DNA from: Nocardioides aromaticivorans
GTDB lineage: Bacteria > Actinomycetota > Actinomycetes > Propionibacteriales > Nocardioidaceae
Assembly (NCBI RefSeq): GCF_013408525.1
Contig: NZ_JACBZM010000001.1
Location: 1,736,001 to 1,800,000, forward strand
DNA length: 64,000 nucleotides
Direction: 5' to 3'
In this document: positions 52,274-61,869 of the stretch, piece after piece
Layout: each line of letters starts with the position of its first letter
Position numbering within the stretch: the stretch's first letter is position 1
Program-made: the position numbers and the translations under genes
The notes under the pieces: model-generated
Seen by the model: the letters and a program-made list of their open reading frames with translations, nothing else
Told to the model about the DNA's origin: nothing
Databases searched by the model: none

Positions 52274-52972
52274 ATGGCTTCCCGTCTCAAGAAGGGCCTC
52301 GCCGTCGAGGCGGCCCGGCAGATCGCTCCCCGGGTGACCCACCTGGCGCCCGGACTCACGCAGTCGTTCGTGCGGGAGGCGTTGCAGCGGGCCATCGCAG
52401 GCGTCGGGCCCCTGCCGCCGGCCGCCCACGCGGCCGAGGCGCAGCTGCGCGAGCAGCACGGCAACGTCGACAGGGCGGTGCGGGAGATCATCCAGAACCA
52501 CGTCGCGTACGCCGGCGTGGAGGGCCTCGCGACCAACCTCGGCGGCCTGGTGACGGCGGCGATCGTCGCGCCGGCCAATATCGCCGGGCTGGCGCTCATC
52601 CAGTGCCGGATGGTGGCCGGGATCGCGCACCTGCGCGGCTACGACCTCGACGACCCGCGGGTCCGCAACGCGATCCTCGAGACGGTCCTCGGCGAGGAGA
52701 CAGTCATGAAGATGGTGAAGAAGCACCAGCTGCCCGCTCCCCCGATGGCCGTGGCGACCGCGCCGCAGCACGACCCGGGGCTGGACCAGACCATCGCGAC
52801 CGTGCTCGCCAACGAGCTGATCGGCCGGGTGATCGGCAAGCGCATCGCGACCACCGTCGGCAAGCGGGTGCCCGTCGTCGGCGGCGCGGTCGGCCTGGTG
52901 GCCGACGGGTGGAGCACGTGGCGGGTCGGCCGCTACGCCGACAGGGAGTTCCTGCCCCGCGCCTTGCGGTAG
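52274..52972 (+). CDS. EcsC family protein
   Basis: A 232-residue protein with small hydrophobic segments (GLVTAAIVAPANIAGLALIQ and VPVVGGAVGLVADGWSTW) typical of EcsC-family proteins. In Bacillus EcsC is linked to an ABC transporter, but stand-alone forms are common and uncharacterised. The last 40 bases overlap the 3' end of the convergent sulfotransferase gene. Confidence 0.82.
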   Translation: MASRLKKGLAVEAARQIAPRVTHLAPGLTQSFVREALQRAIAGVGPLPPAAHAAEAQLREQHGNVDRAVREIIQNHVAYAGVEGLATNLGGLVTAAIVAPANIAGLALIQCRMVAGIAHLRGYDLDDPRVRNAILETVLGEETVMKMVKKHQLPAPPMAVATAPQHDPGLDQTIATVLANELIGRVIGKRIATTVGKRVPVVGGAVGLVADGWSTWRVGRYADREFLPRALR

Positions 52973-54159
52973 GCGCCGAGCGCCTGGCGGCCGCGGGGGC
53001 TGCCCTCGAGCCGCTGCACCGTCCACTCCATGGTGCGCATGAGTCGCGGCGTCCGGGCGCGGATCAGCTCGCGCCGGGTCTCCTCGAGCTTCGTGCGCAG
53101 CCGGTCGGCCTCCGCCTGCCGCTCGGCGGCCTCGACGAGGAGCGCCCGGATCGCCTCGAGCCCCGCCTGCGCGACCTGGCGCTCGGCCGGCTTGTCGGGA
53201 TCGGCCCAGCGCTCGGGGTCGGGCGCGGTCCCGCGGAGGTCCTCGAGGTCGCCGACGACGTCGTACCGGCGCTCGGCGAGCTCGGTGATCCAGGAGTCGG
53301 TCAGCTCGGCGACCCAGGGGTACTCGCTCGGCGGCAGGCTCAGCCGCGGGGAGTCGGTCCGCTTCGACAGGGTCTGGTGGGCGAGCAGCTCACGGACGAG
53401 CGGCCGGTAGTGGACCGGCGGGAGGTCGCGGGTGGCGGCGCGGTTGATCCGCCGCAGCAGCGCCGACTCCGGGACGCCGAGGCTCGGGTTGGCCCGCTCG
53501 GTGCCGAGGTCGAGGTCGAGGTCGTCGAGGCCGAAGGCGGTGCTGAATCGCTGCCAGAGCAGCTCCTTCGGACCGCCGGGGCGCGGGACCGTCACGATGT
53601 GGATCCGCTCCGGCGGGATCGTCGCTCCCCACCGGGCGAGGATGTCGGGGATCTCCTGGACGCCCCAGAACCACGCACCGACGCGGTGGCTGCGCTCCGG
53701 GTCGCGGATCAGCTCGAGGAAGCGGGCGTAGCGGAAGGTCGCGCGGTGCTTGACGTTCTCCTGCCACTCGGCGGGGATCTGCCGGACGAGGTCGCGCACC
53801 GAGATGATCAGGTGGACCTCGGTGCCGCCCCCGCCGGGCTCGTGGCCCAACGACGCCAGGGCCCGCTTGACCTGGCCCCGCGACGCCGTGGCGAGGATCT
53901 CGTGGCTGATGATCGCGGTGCCGTCGTGCTCGCGGACCTGCGCGGCGAGCTGGTCCCAGGCGCCGACGGCCTCCCGCTCCAGCCCGCCCCAGCGCAGCCG
54001 CATCAGGTCGAGCGCGGCGAGGAAGTGCGCGTCGAAGCGCTCGGCGGGGTAGAGCACCCCTTGGCGCAGCAGCTTCGAGCGGTTCTGGAAGAGCACGTCC
54101 TGGAGGTACGACGTGCCCGTCTTCGGCGTACCGACGTGCAGCAGGACCTTCGAGCTCAC
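52933..54159 (-). CDS. Sulfotransferase-like protein
   Basis: A 408-residue protein with the 5'-phosphosulfate loop GTPKTGTSYLQ at the N-terminus and a second PAPS-binding segment SVRDLVRQI (about residue 120), as in PAPS-dependent sulfotransferases. The last 80 residues form a charged coiled coil (AAERQAEADRLRTKLEETRR), unusual for the family. The acceptor may be a lipid, sugar or protein. GTG 54159 overlaps the stop of the upstream gene by 4 bases; the two are made together. Confidence 0.85.
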   Translation of the reverse strand: MSSKVLLHVGTPKTGTSYLQDVLFQNRSKLLRQGVLYPAERFDAHFLAALDLMRLRWGGLEREAVGAWDQLAAQVREHDGTAIISHEILATASRGQVKRALASLGHEPGGGGTEVHLIISVRDLVRQIPAEWQENVKHRATFRYARFLELIRDPERSHRVGAWFWGVQEIPDILARWGATIPPERIHIVTVPRPGGPKELLWQRFSTAFGLDDLDLDLGTERANPSLGVPESALLRRINRAATRDLPPVHYRPLVRELLAHQTLSKRTDSPRLSLPPSEYPWVAELTDSWITELAERRYDVVGDLEDLRGTAPDPERWADPDKPAERQVAQAGLEAIRALLVEAAERQAEADRLRTKLEETRRELIRARTPRLMRTMEWTVQRLEGSPRGRQALGAYRKARGRNSLSA

Positions 54160-55301
54160 GCGTCTGCCTCCTGCTGGGTGGTCACCGGGTCGAGGAGCAG
54201 CCCGAGCGCGAGTGCCAGCACCTCGGCGTCGACCGGGGCCACGGGCTCCGCGGGCAGCGGGCCCGGCAGCAGCCGGTCGAGGTCGCCGAGGACAGGGTAG
54301 CCAGCGGCCTCGAGGTCGTGGCGGGTGCGCTCGGCCATGCTGCTGAGCCAGCCGCCGAACCGGGCCGGGACGGTCGGCGCCGCACCACCTCGGCCGGCCA
54401 GCCGGGGGGCGAGGGCGGCGCGCAGGAGTTCGGGACGCTCGGCCCGGTCGACGAGCAGGCCGAGCGGCTCGCCGACCCTGCGGACCAGGTCGATCGCGTT
54501 CGCGCCCAGCCGCGGCGGCTCCTGCAGGCGGGCGGTGCCGAGCTCGGCCGCCAGCGCGGCGGGGTCGAGCACGACGGTGACCCGGTCGGCGCCGTACTTG
54601 TGCGTCGCGGAGCGGGCCATCCGCGGCAGGTCCGCGCGCGGCGGCAGGTGGCCGAAGCTGGAGGAGTTGCGCAGGAAGTCGTGCCAGGTCGGGCCGCCCT
54701 GGTCGAAGGCGCGGGCGGTCCAGGCGTGGACGAGGACGGTGGCGAGGTCGTCGGCGAGGAGGTACGCCGTCGGGCGGCGCCCGCCCTGCGGCCGGCCTGC
54801 AGCGGCGAGTCCCGCGCGGACGGAGTCGGCGCGCCACTGGACACCGACCACCACGAACGCCTTCGTCCACGGCCGGCGGGCGGCGCGGGCGCGCTCGACC
54901 AGCGTCGGCTCGGGCGTCGGCGCGCCGGCCGTCGCGGCGACGTCGTCGGCGATCAGGCCGGCAGCGACCCGGAGCAGCTCGTCGTCGGGGAGGGTGTCCG
55001 GGTCGACCGGTCGGGGGCCGAAGCGCTCGGGGTCGTCGGCGCCGAGCAGCGGGAGCTCGCCCCGTCCGCGGCCGGAGACCCCGGCAGCGAGCACGCGGTC
55101 GGCCATCGCCACCGGCACCCGCCGGCCGGCTGCCTCGGCCGCGACGTTGAGCCGGCGCAGGAGGCCGAGCTGCTGGGCGCCCGGCAGGTCACCGGCGAGC
55201 GGCTCGCCGTCGGCGCTGCCGTCGTCCGGCCACTCCCGCCAGGGCGTCGTGGACCCCTCCCGCAACGCTGCCGCCCATCCCCAGGCGCGTCCTCGACTCA
55301 T
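54156..55301 (-). CDS. Unknown protein coupled to sulfotransferase
   Basis: A 381-residue cytoplasmic protein with no recognised motif. Two regions look like separate domains: an N-terminal helical segment and a C-terminal region with WHDFLRNSSSFGHLPPRADL, which resembles sulfotransferase-like or sulfatase-associated proteins only weakly. A TACCGT box lies 6 bases before ATG 55301. The tight coupling to the sulfotransferase suggests a joint pathway, for example sulfated cell-surface product formation. The family cannot be named. Confidence 0.65.
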   Translation of the reverse strand: MSRGRAWGWAAALREGSTTPWREWPDDGSADGEPLAGDLPGAQQLGLLRRLNVAAEAAGRRVPVAMADRVLAAGVSGRGRGELPLLGADDPERFGPRPVDPDTLPDDELLRVAAGLIADDVAATAGAPTPEPTLVERARAARRPWTKAFVVVGVQWRADSVRAGLAAAGRPQGGRRPTAYLLADDLATVLVHAWTARAFDQGGPTWHDFLRNSSSFGHLPPRADLPRMARSATHKYGADRVTVVLDPAALAAELGTARLQEPPRLGANAIDLVRRVGEPLGLLVDRAERPELLRAALAPRLAGRGGAAPTVPARFGGWLSSMAERTRHDLEAAGYPVLGDLDRLLPGPLPAEPVAPVDAEVLALALGLLLDPVTTQQEADA

Positions 55302-55355
55302 GCGCCAACGGTAGAGGGGCACCCGTTGCGCCGAGCTCGCCGGTCCCGGGGGTTG

Positions 55356-55420
55356 GCCGCGCAACTACCGAATTCGTCGTGTTGCCGGGCAATCCGCGAC
55401 AATTTCGGTAGTTGCGCGGC
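55356..55420. repeat. Family B hairpin, copy 3
   Basis: GCCGCGCAACTACCG (55356-55370) and CGGTAGTTGCGCGGC (55406-55420) are perfect 15-bp inverted repeats, with the same 47-bp core. It lies between two minus-strand genes, so as a terminator it would serve HMG-CoA lyase only. Confidence 0.8.
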
Positions 55421-55432
55421 AAGCCAGGAGCC

Positions 55433-56377
55433 TCAGCCAGCAGACCCCAGCGCTCGTACGACGGCCGATGGGCTCGGTCGTCCGAGCTGTCCGGCCATCC
55501 AGGTGCTCGTCCCGACCACCGCGCCGAGGTCGACACCGTGCTCGATCCCGAGGCCGGTGAGGAACCAGACCAGGTCCTCGGTGGCCAGGTTGCCGGTGGC
55601 GCTCTTCGCGTAGGGGCAGCCGCCCAGGCCGCCCGCCGAGGCGTCGTACGTCGTCACGCCCTCCTGCAGGCCGGCGTGCACGTTGGTCAGCGCCTGGCCG
55701 TAGGTGTCGTGGAAGTGCAGGGCCAGCCGGTCGGTGGGGACGCCGGCGGCGACGAACGCCTGCACCAGCGCGCGGACGTGGCCGGCCGTCGCGACGCCGA
55801 TCGTGTCGCCGAGGCTGAGCTGGCCGACGCCGAGGTCGAGCAGGCGCTTGCCGACGGCGACGACCTGATCGACCGGGACCGCACCCTCCCAGGGGTCGCC
55901 GAAGCACATCGAGACGTAGCCGCGGACGTCCATCCCCTGCGCCACGGCGCGGGCGACGGTGGGGGCGAACATCTCGAACTGGGACTCGAGGGTGCGGTTG
56001 AGGTTCTTCTCCGCGAAGGTCTCCGTGGCCGACGCGAAGACCGCGACGTGGCGCATGCCCAGCTCCACGGCACGGTCGAGACCGCGCTCGTTGGGGACGA
56101 GCACCGGCAGCTCGCGCGCCCGGTCGCCGAGGTCGGCGGTCAGGCCGGTCATCAGCTCGGCGGCGTCGGCGAGCTGCGGCACCCACTTCGGGTGCACGAA
56201 GCTGGTCGCCTCCACGATCGGCAGGCCCGCCTGCAGCAGCCGCTGCACGAACTCGGCCTTGACCCGGGTGGGCACCGAGGTCTTCTCGTTCTGCAGGCCG
56301 TCGCGGGGACCGACCTCGTAGATGGTGACCTTCGTGGGCAGGCCCGGCTCGGGGACGACCATCGGCAGGGCGCTCAT
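55433..56377 (-). CDS. Hydroxymethylglutaryl-CoA lyase
   Basis: A 314-residue HMGL-type TIM-barrel enzyme that cleaves 3-hydroxy-3-methylglutaryl-CoA to acetoacetate and acetyl-CoA, the last step of leucine degradation. Motifs are VGPRDGLQNE (metal and catalytic Arg-Asp), EATSFVHPKWVPQL, LGDTIGVA, LHFHDTYGQA and the flexible-loop Cys in GGLGGCPYAKSATGN. Its ATG overlaps the carboxylase alpha stop (ATGA), so it is the last gene of the carboxylase operon. Confidence 0.93.
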   Translation of the reverse strand: MSALPMVVPEPGLPTKVTIYEVGPRDGLQNEKTSVPTRVKAEFVQRLLQAGLPIVEATSFVHPKWVPQLADAAELMTGLTADLGDRARELPVLVPNERGLDRAVELGMRHVAVFASATETFAEKNLNRTLESQFEMFAPTVARAVAQGMDVRGYVSMCFGDPWEGAVPVDQVVAVGKRLLDLGVGQLSLGDTIGVATAGHVRALVQAFVAAGVPTDRLALHFHDTYGQALTNVHAGLQEGVTTYDASAGGLGGCPYAKSATGNLATEDLVWFLTGLGIEHGVDLGAVVGTSTWMAGQLGRPSPSAVVRALGSAG

Positions 56378-58179
56378 GCGTGGGCCTCCTCGACCACGAA
56401 CAGCACGGCACCGAGCGCCACCTGCTGCCCGGTGCTCGCGCCGACCGAGGCGACCGTGCCGTCGTACGGCGCCTTGAGCGCGAGCTCCATCTTCATCGCC
56501 TCCACGACCCCGAGCACCTGGCCCTCGGTCACGGTGTCGCCCTCGGCGACCCGCACGTCGAGGACGGTGCCGGGCATCGGCGCGACGATCGTGCCGTCGC
56601 CCGCCGCCACGCCGTGGTCGGTGCTGGCGTCGGGACGGGTGAAGACGTAGCGCTGGCCGTGGTGGGCCAGCTCGACCTGGTGCTGCGTGACGCGCGCGAC
56701 CGTGCCGGCGGGGACCCGCGGGGCAGCGGTGGCGGACTCGTCGAACTCCACGACCGGTGCGGCGGGCGCGCCACCCATCCGGAAGCCGTCGCCCGCGAAC
56801 GGACCCGACGGCTCGCTGTGCGCGTCCAGCCACAGCCGGGCCGCGATCTGCCGCGCGGGGGCGGGGTCCGGGGCGGGCACCTGGTTGCGGTCCAGCCACG
56901 CGGTGTCGATGCCACCGGGCTCGGCGAAGACCTCACTCGATGCCAGCTCCCGCAGGAAGCCGGTGTTGGTGGTGAGACCGAGGATCGCGGTCTCGTCGAG
57001 GGCGGCGACGAGCGCCCGCCGGGCGGCCTCGCGGTCGGGGCCGGAGACGATCACCTTGCCGAGCATCGGGTCGTACGACGTGCTCACGACCTGGCCGGAC
57101 TCGAGGGCGTGGTCGACGCGAGCCCGCGCGGGCCACGAGACGACGGCCGCCGTACCGGCCTGCGGGAGGAAGCCGCCGAAGGCGTCCTCGGCGTAGATCC
57201 GGGCCTCGACGGCGTGGTCGCGGAAGCCCAGCCCGGCCTGGTCGAACGGCAGCGGCTCGCCGGCGGCGACCGCCAGCTGCAGCGCCACGAGGTCGGTGCC
57301 GCTGTGAATCTCGGTGACCGGGTGCTCGACCTGGAGGCGGGTGTTCATCTCGAGGAAGTAGAAGTCGCCCGTGGCCGCGTCGAGGAGGTACTCGATCGTC
57401 CCCGCGTTGACGTAGCCCACCGACGCGGACAGCGCGACGGCGGAGGCGTGGATCCGCTCGCGCAGGTCGTCGGCGAGCGCCGGGGCCGGCGCCTCCTCGA
57501 TGACCTTCTGGTGGCGGCGCTGGACGGAGCACTCGCGCGTGCCGAGGTGGACCACGTGGCCGTGGGTGTCGCCGAGGACCTGGACCTCGATGTGGCGACC
57601 GCGCTCGACGTACTTCTCGATCAGGATCGTGTCGTCGCCGAAGGCGTTGATCGCCTCCCGCTTCGCGGCGGCCACGGCCTCGGGCAGCTCCGCGGCCGAT
57701 CGGACCACCCGCATGCCCTTGCCGCCGCCACCGGCCGCGGCCTTCGCCAGCACCGGGTAGGCGAATGTCGCGGGGTCGTCGTCCACGTCGTACGACGGCA
57801 CGACGGGGACGCCCGCCGCCACGGCGAGGTCGCGGGCGGCGTCCTTGCGGCCCATCTGCTCGATCACCTCGGGCGTCGGGCCGATCCAGGCGATGCCGGC
57901 GCCGGTGACGGCGCGGGCGAAGCCGGCGTTCTCCGACAGGAAGCCGTAGCCGGGGTGGATCGCGTCGGCACCCGCCTCCTTGGCGGCGGCCAGGACCGCG
58001 TCGCCGTCGAGGTAGCTCGGCACGAGGATCGCGACGTCGGCGTCGCGCACGTGCAGCGCGTCGGCGTCGACCTCGGTGTGGACGGCGACCGTGCGGATGC
58101 CGAGCTCGCGGCAGGTGCGGAACACCCGGCGGGCGATCTCGCCGCGGTTGGCGACGAGGACGGAGCGGATCTCGTTCAT
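56374..58179 (-). CDS. Biotin carboxylase/carrier subunit of acyl-CoA carboxylase
   Basis: A 601-residue alpha subunit: biotin carboxylase (residues 1-450) with ATP-grasp loop KAAAGGGGKGMR and NTRLQVEHPVTE, then a linker of about 70 residues and a BCCP domain with biotinyl Lys563 in EAMKM. With the beta subunit it should act as 3-methylcrotonyl-CoA carboxylase, judged by HMG-CoA lyase and acyl-CoA dehydrogenase neighbours; propionyl- or acetyl-CoA specificity is not excluded. ATG 58179 starts 5 bases after the beta subunit stop. Confidence 0.92.
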   Translation of the reverse strand: MNEIRSVLVANRGEIARRVFRTCRELGIRTVAVHTEVDADALHVRDADVAILVPSYLDGDAVLAAAKEAGADAIHPGYGFLSENAGFARAVTGAGIAWIGPTPEVIEQMGRKDAARDLAVAAGVPVVPSYDVDDDPATFAYPVLAKAAAGGGGKGMRVVRSAAELPEAVAAAKREAINAFGDDTILIEKYVERGRHIEVQVLGDTHGHVVHLGTRECSVQRRHQKVIEEAPAPALADDLRERIHASAVALSASVGYVNAGTIEYLLDAATGDFYFLEMNTRLQVEHPVTEIHSGTDLVALQLAVAAGEPLPFDQAGLGFRDHAVEARIYAEDAFGGFLPQAGTAAVVSWPARARVDHALESGQVVSTSYDPMLGKVIVSGPDREAARRALVAALDETAILGLTTNTGFLRELASSEVFAEPGGIDTAWLDRNQVPAPDPAPARQIAARLWLDAHSEPSGPFAGDGFRMGGAPAAPVVEFDESATAAPRVPAGTVARVTQHQVELAHHGQRYVFTRPDASTDHGVAAGDGTIVAPMPGTVLDVRVAEGDTVTEGQVLGVVEAMKMELALKAPYDGTVASVGASTGQQVALGAVLFVVEEAHA

Positions 58180-58184
58180 CGCAA

Positions 58185-59780
<1,596 letters not shown>

Positions 59781-59787
59781 GAGGGCT

Positions 59788-59807
59788 AGGTTAACGATCA
59801 TTAACCT
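59788..59807. promoter_or_regulatory. 20-bp palindromic operator of the carboxylase operon
   Basis: AGGTTAACGATCATTAACCT is a near-perfect palindrome with one mismatch per arm. It contains the TAACCT -10 box of the carboxylase operon on the minus strand and lies 15 bases before the -10 box of the divergent lipoprotein. Its form fits a TetR-type operator, possibly for the regulator at 61236. Confidence 0.65.
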
Positions 59808-59822
59808 GTGGTGGCAACCCCC

Positions 59823-59828
59823 TACGGT
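59823..59828 (+). promoter_or_regulatory. Leaderless -10 box of the lipoprotein gene
   Basis: TACGGT ends 6 bases before GTG 59835. Confidence 0.5.
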
Positions 59829-59834
59829 GGGTGC

Positions 59835-60320
59835 GTGAAGCGCAGCCTCGCCGTCACCGCGGCCGTCCTCTTGACCGTCCTCACCAGCGGGTGCTCCGAC
59901 AGCGACGAGCCGGACGACGCACCGTCGGCGTCCGGCAGCCCGTCCGGCAGCCCGTCGAGCAGCGCATCGAGCAGCGCACCCGAGGGCTCGTCCGAGGGCG
60001 GCGCCGGCGAGGTCGAGAACGAGACCTATCCGCGCGGCGCCGACGTCGCCGCGTTCTGCGACGTGCTCGCCGAGATCGACGGCGCGATCGACGGGGCGCA
60101 GCCCGGCAGCGAGGAGGACTGGGAGCGGATCCTCTCGGCCTTCGAGGGCCTCGACGCGCTGGGCGTGCCCGACAACCTGCCCGAGAGCGCCGTGTCCGAG
60201 CTGGTGCACGTCGAGCTGCTCGTCCAGGCGAGCGGGTCGGTGGAGGAGTTCACCGCCGCCGTGCAGGACTCACCGCCGCCGTCCGACACGGTGGACGGCT
60301 ACATCGACGACAACTGCTGA
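59835..60320 (+). CDS. Lipoprotein with low-complexity linker
   Basis: A 161-residue lipoprotein with lipobox TSGC at about residue 20, then a Ser/Gly/Pro repeat ([15 protein letters not shown]) and a helical C-terminal domain with cysteines ([13 protein letters not shown]). It resembles the lipoprotein at 51640. Its promoter overlaps the divergent carboxylase operator. Function unknown; co-regulation with the leucine pathway would be expected if the operator is real. Confidence 0.78.
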   Translation: MKRSLAVTAAVLLTVLTSGCSDSDEPDDAPSASGSPSGSPSSSASSSAPEGSSEGGAGEVENETYPRGADVAAFCDVLAEIDGAIDGAQPGSEEDWERILSAFEGLDALGVPDNLPESAVSELVHVELLVQASGSVEEFTAAVQDSPPPSDTVDGYIDDNC

Positions 60321-60333
60321 TCCCGCCCGCCCC

Positions 60334-61140
60334 TCAGCAGTCGAGCAGGCCGAACACGTAGCCCCGCTCCTGGAGCCGGGTGATCACCTGCTCGAGGGCG
60401 GCGACGGTCTGGCTGCGGTCACCACCGCCGTCGTGCATCAGCACCAGCGCGCCGTCGTGGACCTGCGCCAGGACGCGGCGCACGATCCGGTCCGTGCCCG
60501 GCTTCGCCCAGTCCTCCGGGTCCACGTCCCACAGCACCGTGCGCTGGCCGCGGGCACCGATCACGTCGGCGACGCGCGGGTCGGTGGCGCCGTACGGCGG
60601 TCGCACGCACCGGGCCCGGCCCCCCAGCGCGGCGTCGGTCCGGTCGAGCTGGTCGCGGATCGCCCGGCTCCGCAGGTCGGTCAGCTTCGCGTGGCTCCAC
60701 GTGTGGTTGCCGATGAGGTGGCCCTCGGCGCGGACCCGGGCGACGAGGTCCGGGTACGCCGCCACGTTCTGCCCCACCTCGAAGAAGACCGCGTGCACGC
60801 CGTGCCGGCGCAGGACGTCCAGCACCTGCGGCGTCCAGCGCGGGTCCGGGCCGTCGTCGAAGGTCAGGTAGACGGTGCCGCGCTTCCCGGCCCGCTCGGG
60901 CGGGCCGGCCGGTGCGGGCGGCGGGGTCTCCTCGGGCGGCGCGTCGGCCCTATCGCCGGGCCCGCGGTCGGGCGACGGGTCGACCTCCGCCGCGACGGGC
61001 GCCGCCTTCGCCGCTGCCGGGTCACCCACGACGTCCGAGGCGAGCCGCGGCAGCAGGCCGGCGACCATGGTGGTGAGCACCACGGCCACCAGGCCGACGA
61101 CCACCCAGGCCGCGCTCCGACGTTGCCCCACTGACGACAT
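60334..61140 (-). CDS. Polysaccharide deacetylase, membrane anchored
   Basis: A 268-residue NodB-family carbohydrate deacetylase. An N-terminal membrane segment (WVVVGLVAVVLTTMVAGLLP) anchors it, followed by a Pro/Ala-rich linker and the NodB domain: TFDDGPDPRW, GNHTWSHAKL, RPPYGATDPRV and LMHDGGGDRSQTV. It should deacetylate a cell wall polymer such as peptidoglycan or chitin-like glycans outside the membrane. AGGA precedes ATG 61140, chosen over the longer frame, which has no signal sequence. Confidence 0.9.
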   Translation of the reverse strand: MSSVGQRRSAAWVVVGLVAVVLTTMVAGLLPRLASDVVGDPAAAKAAPVAAEVDPSPDRGPGDRADAPPEETPPPAPAGPPERAGKRGTVYLTFDDGPDPRWTPQVLDVLRRHGVHAVFFEVGQNVAAYPDLVARVRAEGHLIGNHTWSHAKLTDLRSRAIRDQLDRTDAALGGRARCVRPPYGATDPRVADVIGARGQRTVLWDVDPEDWAKPGTDRIVRRVLAQVHDGALVLMHDGGGDRSQTVAALEQVITRLQERGYVFGLLDC

Positions 61141-61223
61141 CCCTGTTCCTCCTCGCTGCTTGCAGGAGGTGAGACGCCTGTCCGCCCCGGTTGGTTGTCG
61201 GATGTGGCACGTTCGACATGCCC

Positions 61224-61229
61224 TAGCCT
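61224..61229 (+). promoter_or_regulatory. Leaderless -10 box of the TetR gene
   Basis: TAGCCT ends 6 bases before ATG 61236. Confidence 0.55.
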
Positions 61230-61235
61230 GTCGCA

Positions 61236-61817
61236 ATGGCCGAGTCCCGTCGTGAGCAGATCCTGGCCACAGCGGCGGACCTCTTCGCCGCGCGAGGCTT
61301 CCACGGGGTCTCGGTCGCCGAGCTCGGCGCCGCGTGCGGCATCTCCGGCCCCGCGCTCTACAAGCACTTCTCGTCCAAGCAGGCGATGCTGGCCGAGATG
61401 CTGACCTCGATCAGCGAGGAGCTGCTCGCGGTCGGCCGCGAGCGCGTCGCGGCCGGCGACGGCGACCCGGCCGCAGCGCTGCGCGGGCTGGTCGACTGGC
61501 ACGTGCAGTTCGCGACGACGCAGCGAGCGCTGATCGTCGTACAGGACCGGGACTGGGAGTCGCTGCCCGAGGACGCCCGGGAGCAGGTACGCCGCCTGCA
61601 GCGCGCCTACATCACGCTGTGGGCCGACCAGCTCCGTGCCCTGCGCGACGACCTCGACAAGCCGAGCGCGCACGCCGCCGCCCAGGCCGCCTTCGGCCTC
61701 CTCAACTCCACCCCCCGCGCCGGCCACGGCATCCCCGACGTCCGGCTGCGCGAGCTGCTGGGCTCGATGGCGCTGGCCGCCCTCGGGGTCGCCACGCACC
61801 AACCGGAATTGTCGTGA
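61236..61817 (+). CDS. TetR family regulator
   Basis: A 193-residue regulator. The HTH (SVAELGAACGISGPALYKHFSSK) is at about residues 27-50, with a helical ligand domain after it. It lies within the branched-chain acyl-CoA degradation locus, between the carboxylase operon and the acyl-CoA dehydrogenase operon, so a role in their control is likely, possibly through the palindrome at 59788. Its last codons (QPELS) come from a degenerate family B repeat, suggesting that the original C-terminus was changed. Confidence 0.88.
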   Translation: MAESRREQILATAADLFAARGFHGVSVAELGAACGISGPALYKHFSSKQAMLAEMLTSISEELLAVGRERVAAGDGDPAAALRGLVDWHVQFATTQRALIVVQDRDWESLPEDAREQVRRLQRAYITLWADQLRALRDDLDKPSAHAAAQAAFGLLNSTPRAGHGIPDVRLRELLGSMALAALGVATHQPELS

Positions 61818-61855
61818 ATCCCCGGTCGGGACGACGAATTCGGTAGTTGCGCGGC
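61799..61855. repeat. Family B hairpin, copy 4 (degenerate)
   Basis: The right arm CGACGAATTCGGTAGTTGCG matches the other copies, and the left arm CCAACCGGAATTGTCG is altered. It contains the TetR stop codon (61815-61817) and ends shortly before the convergent acyl-CoA dehydrogenase stop. Confidence 0.65.
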
Positions 61856-61869
61856 GAACCAGGGGCGCC

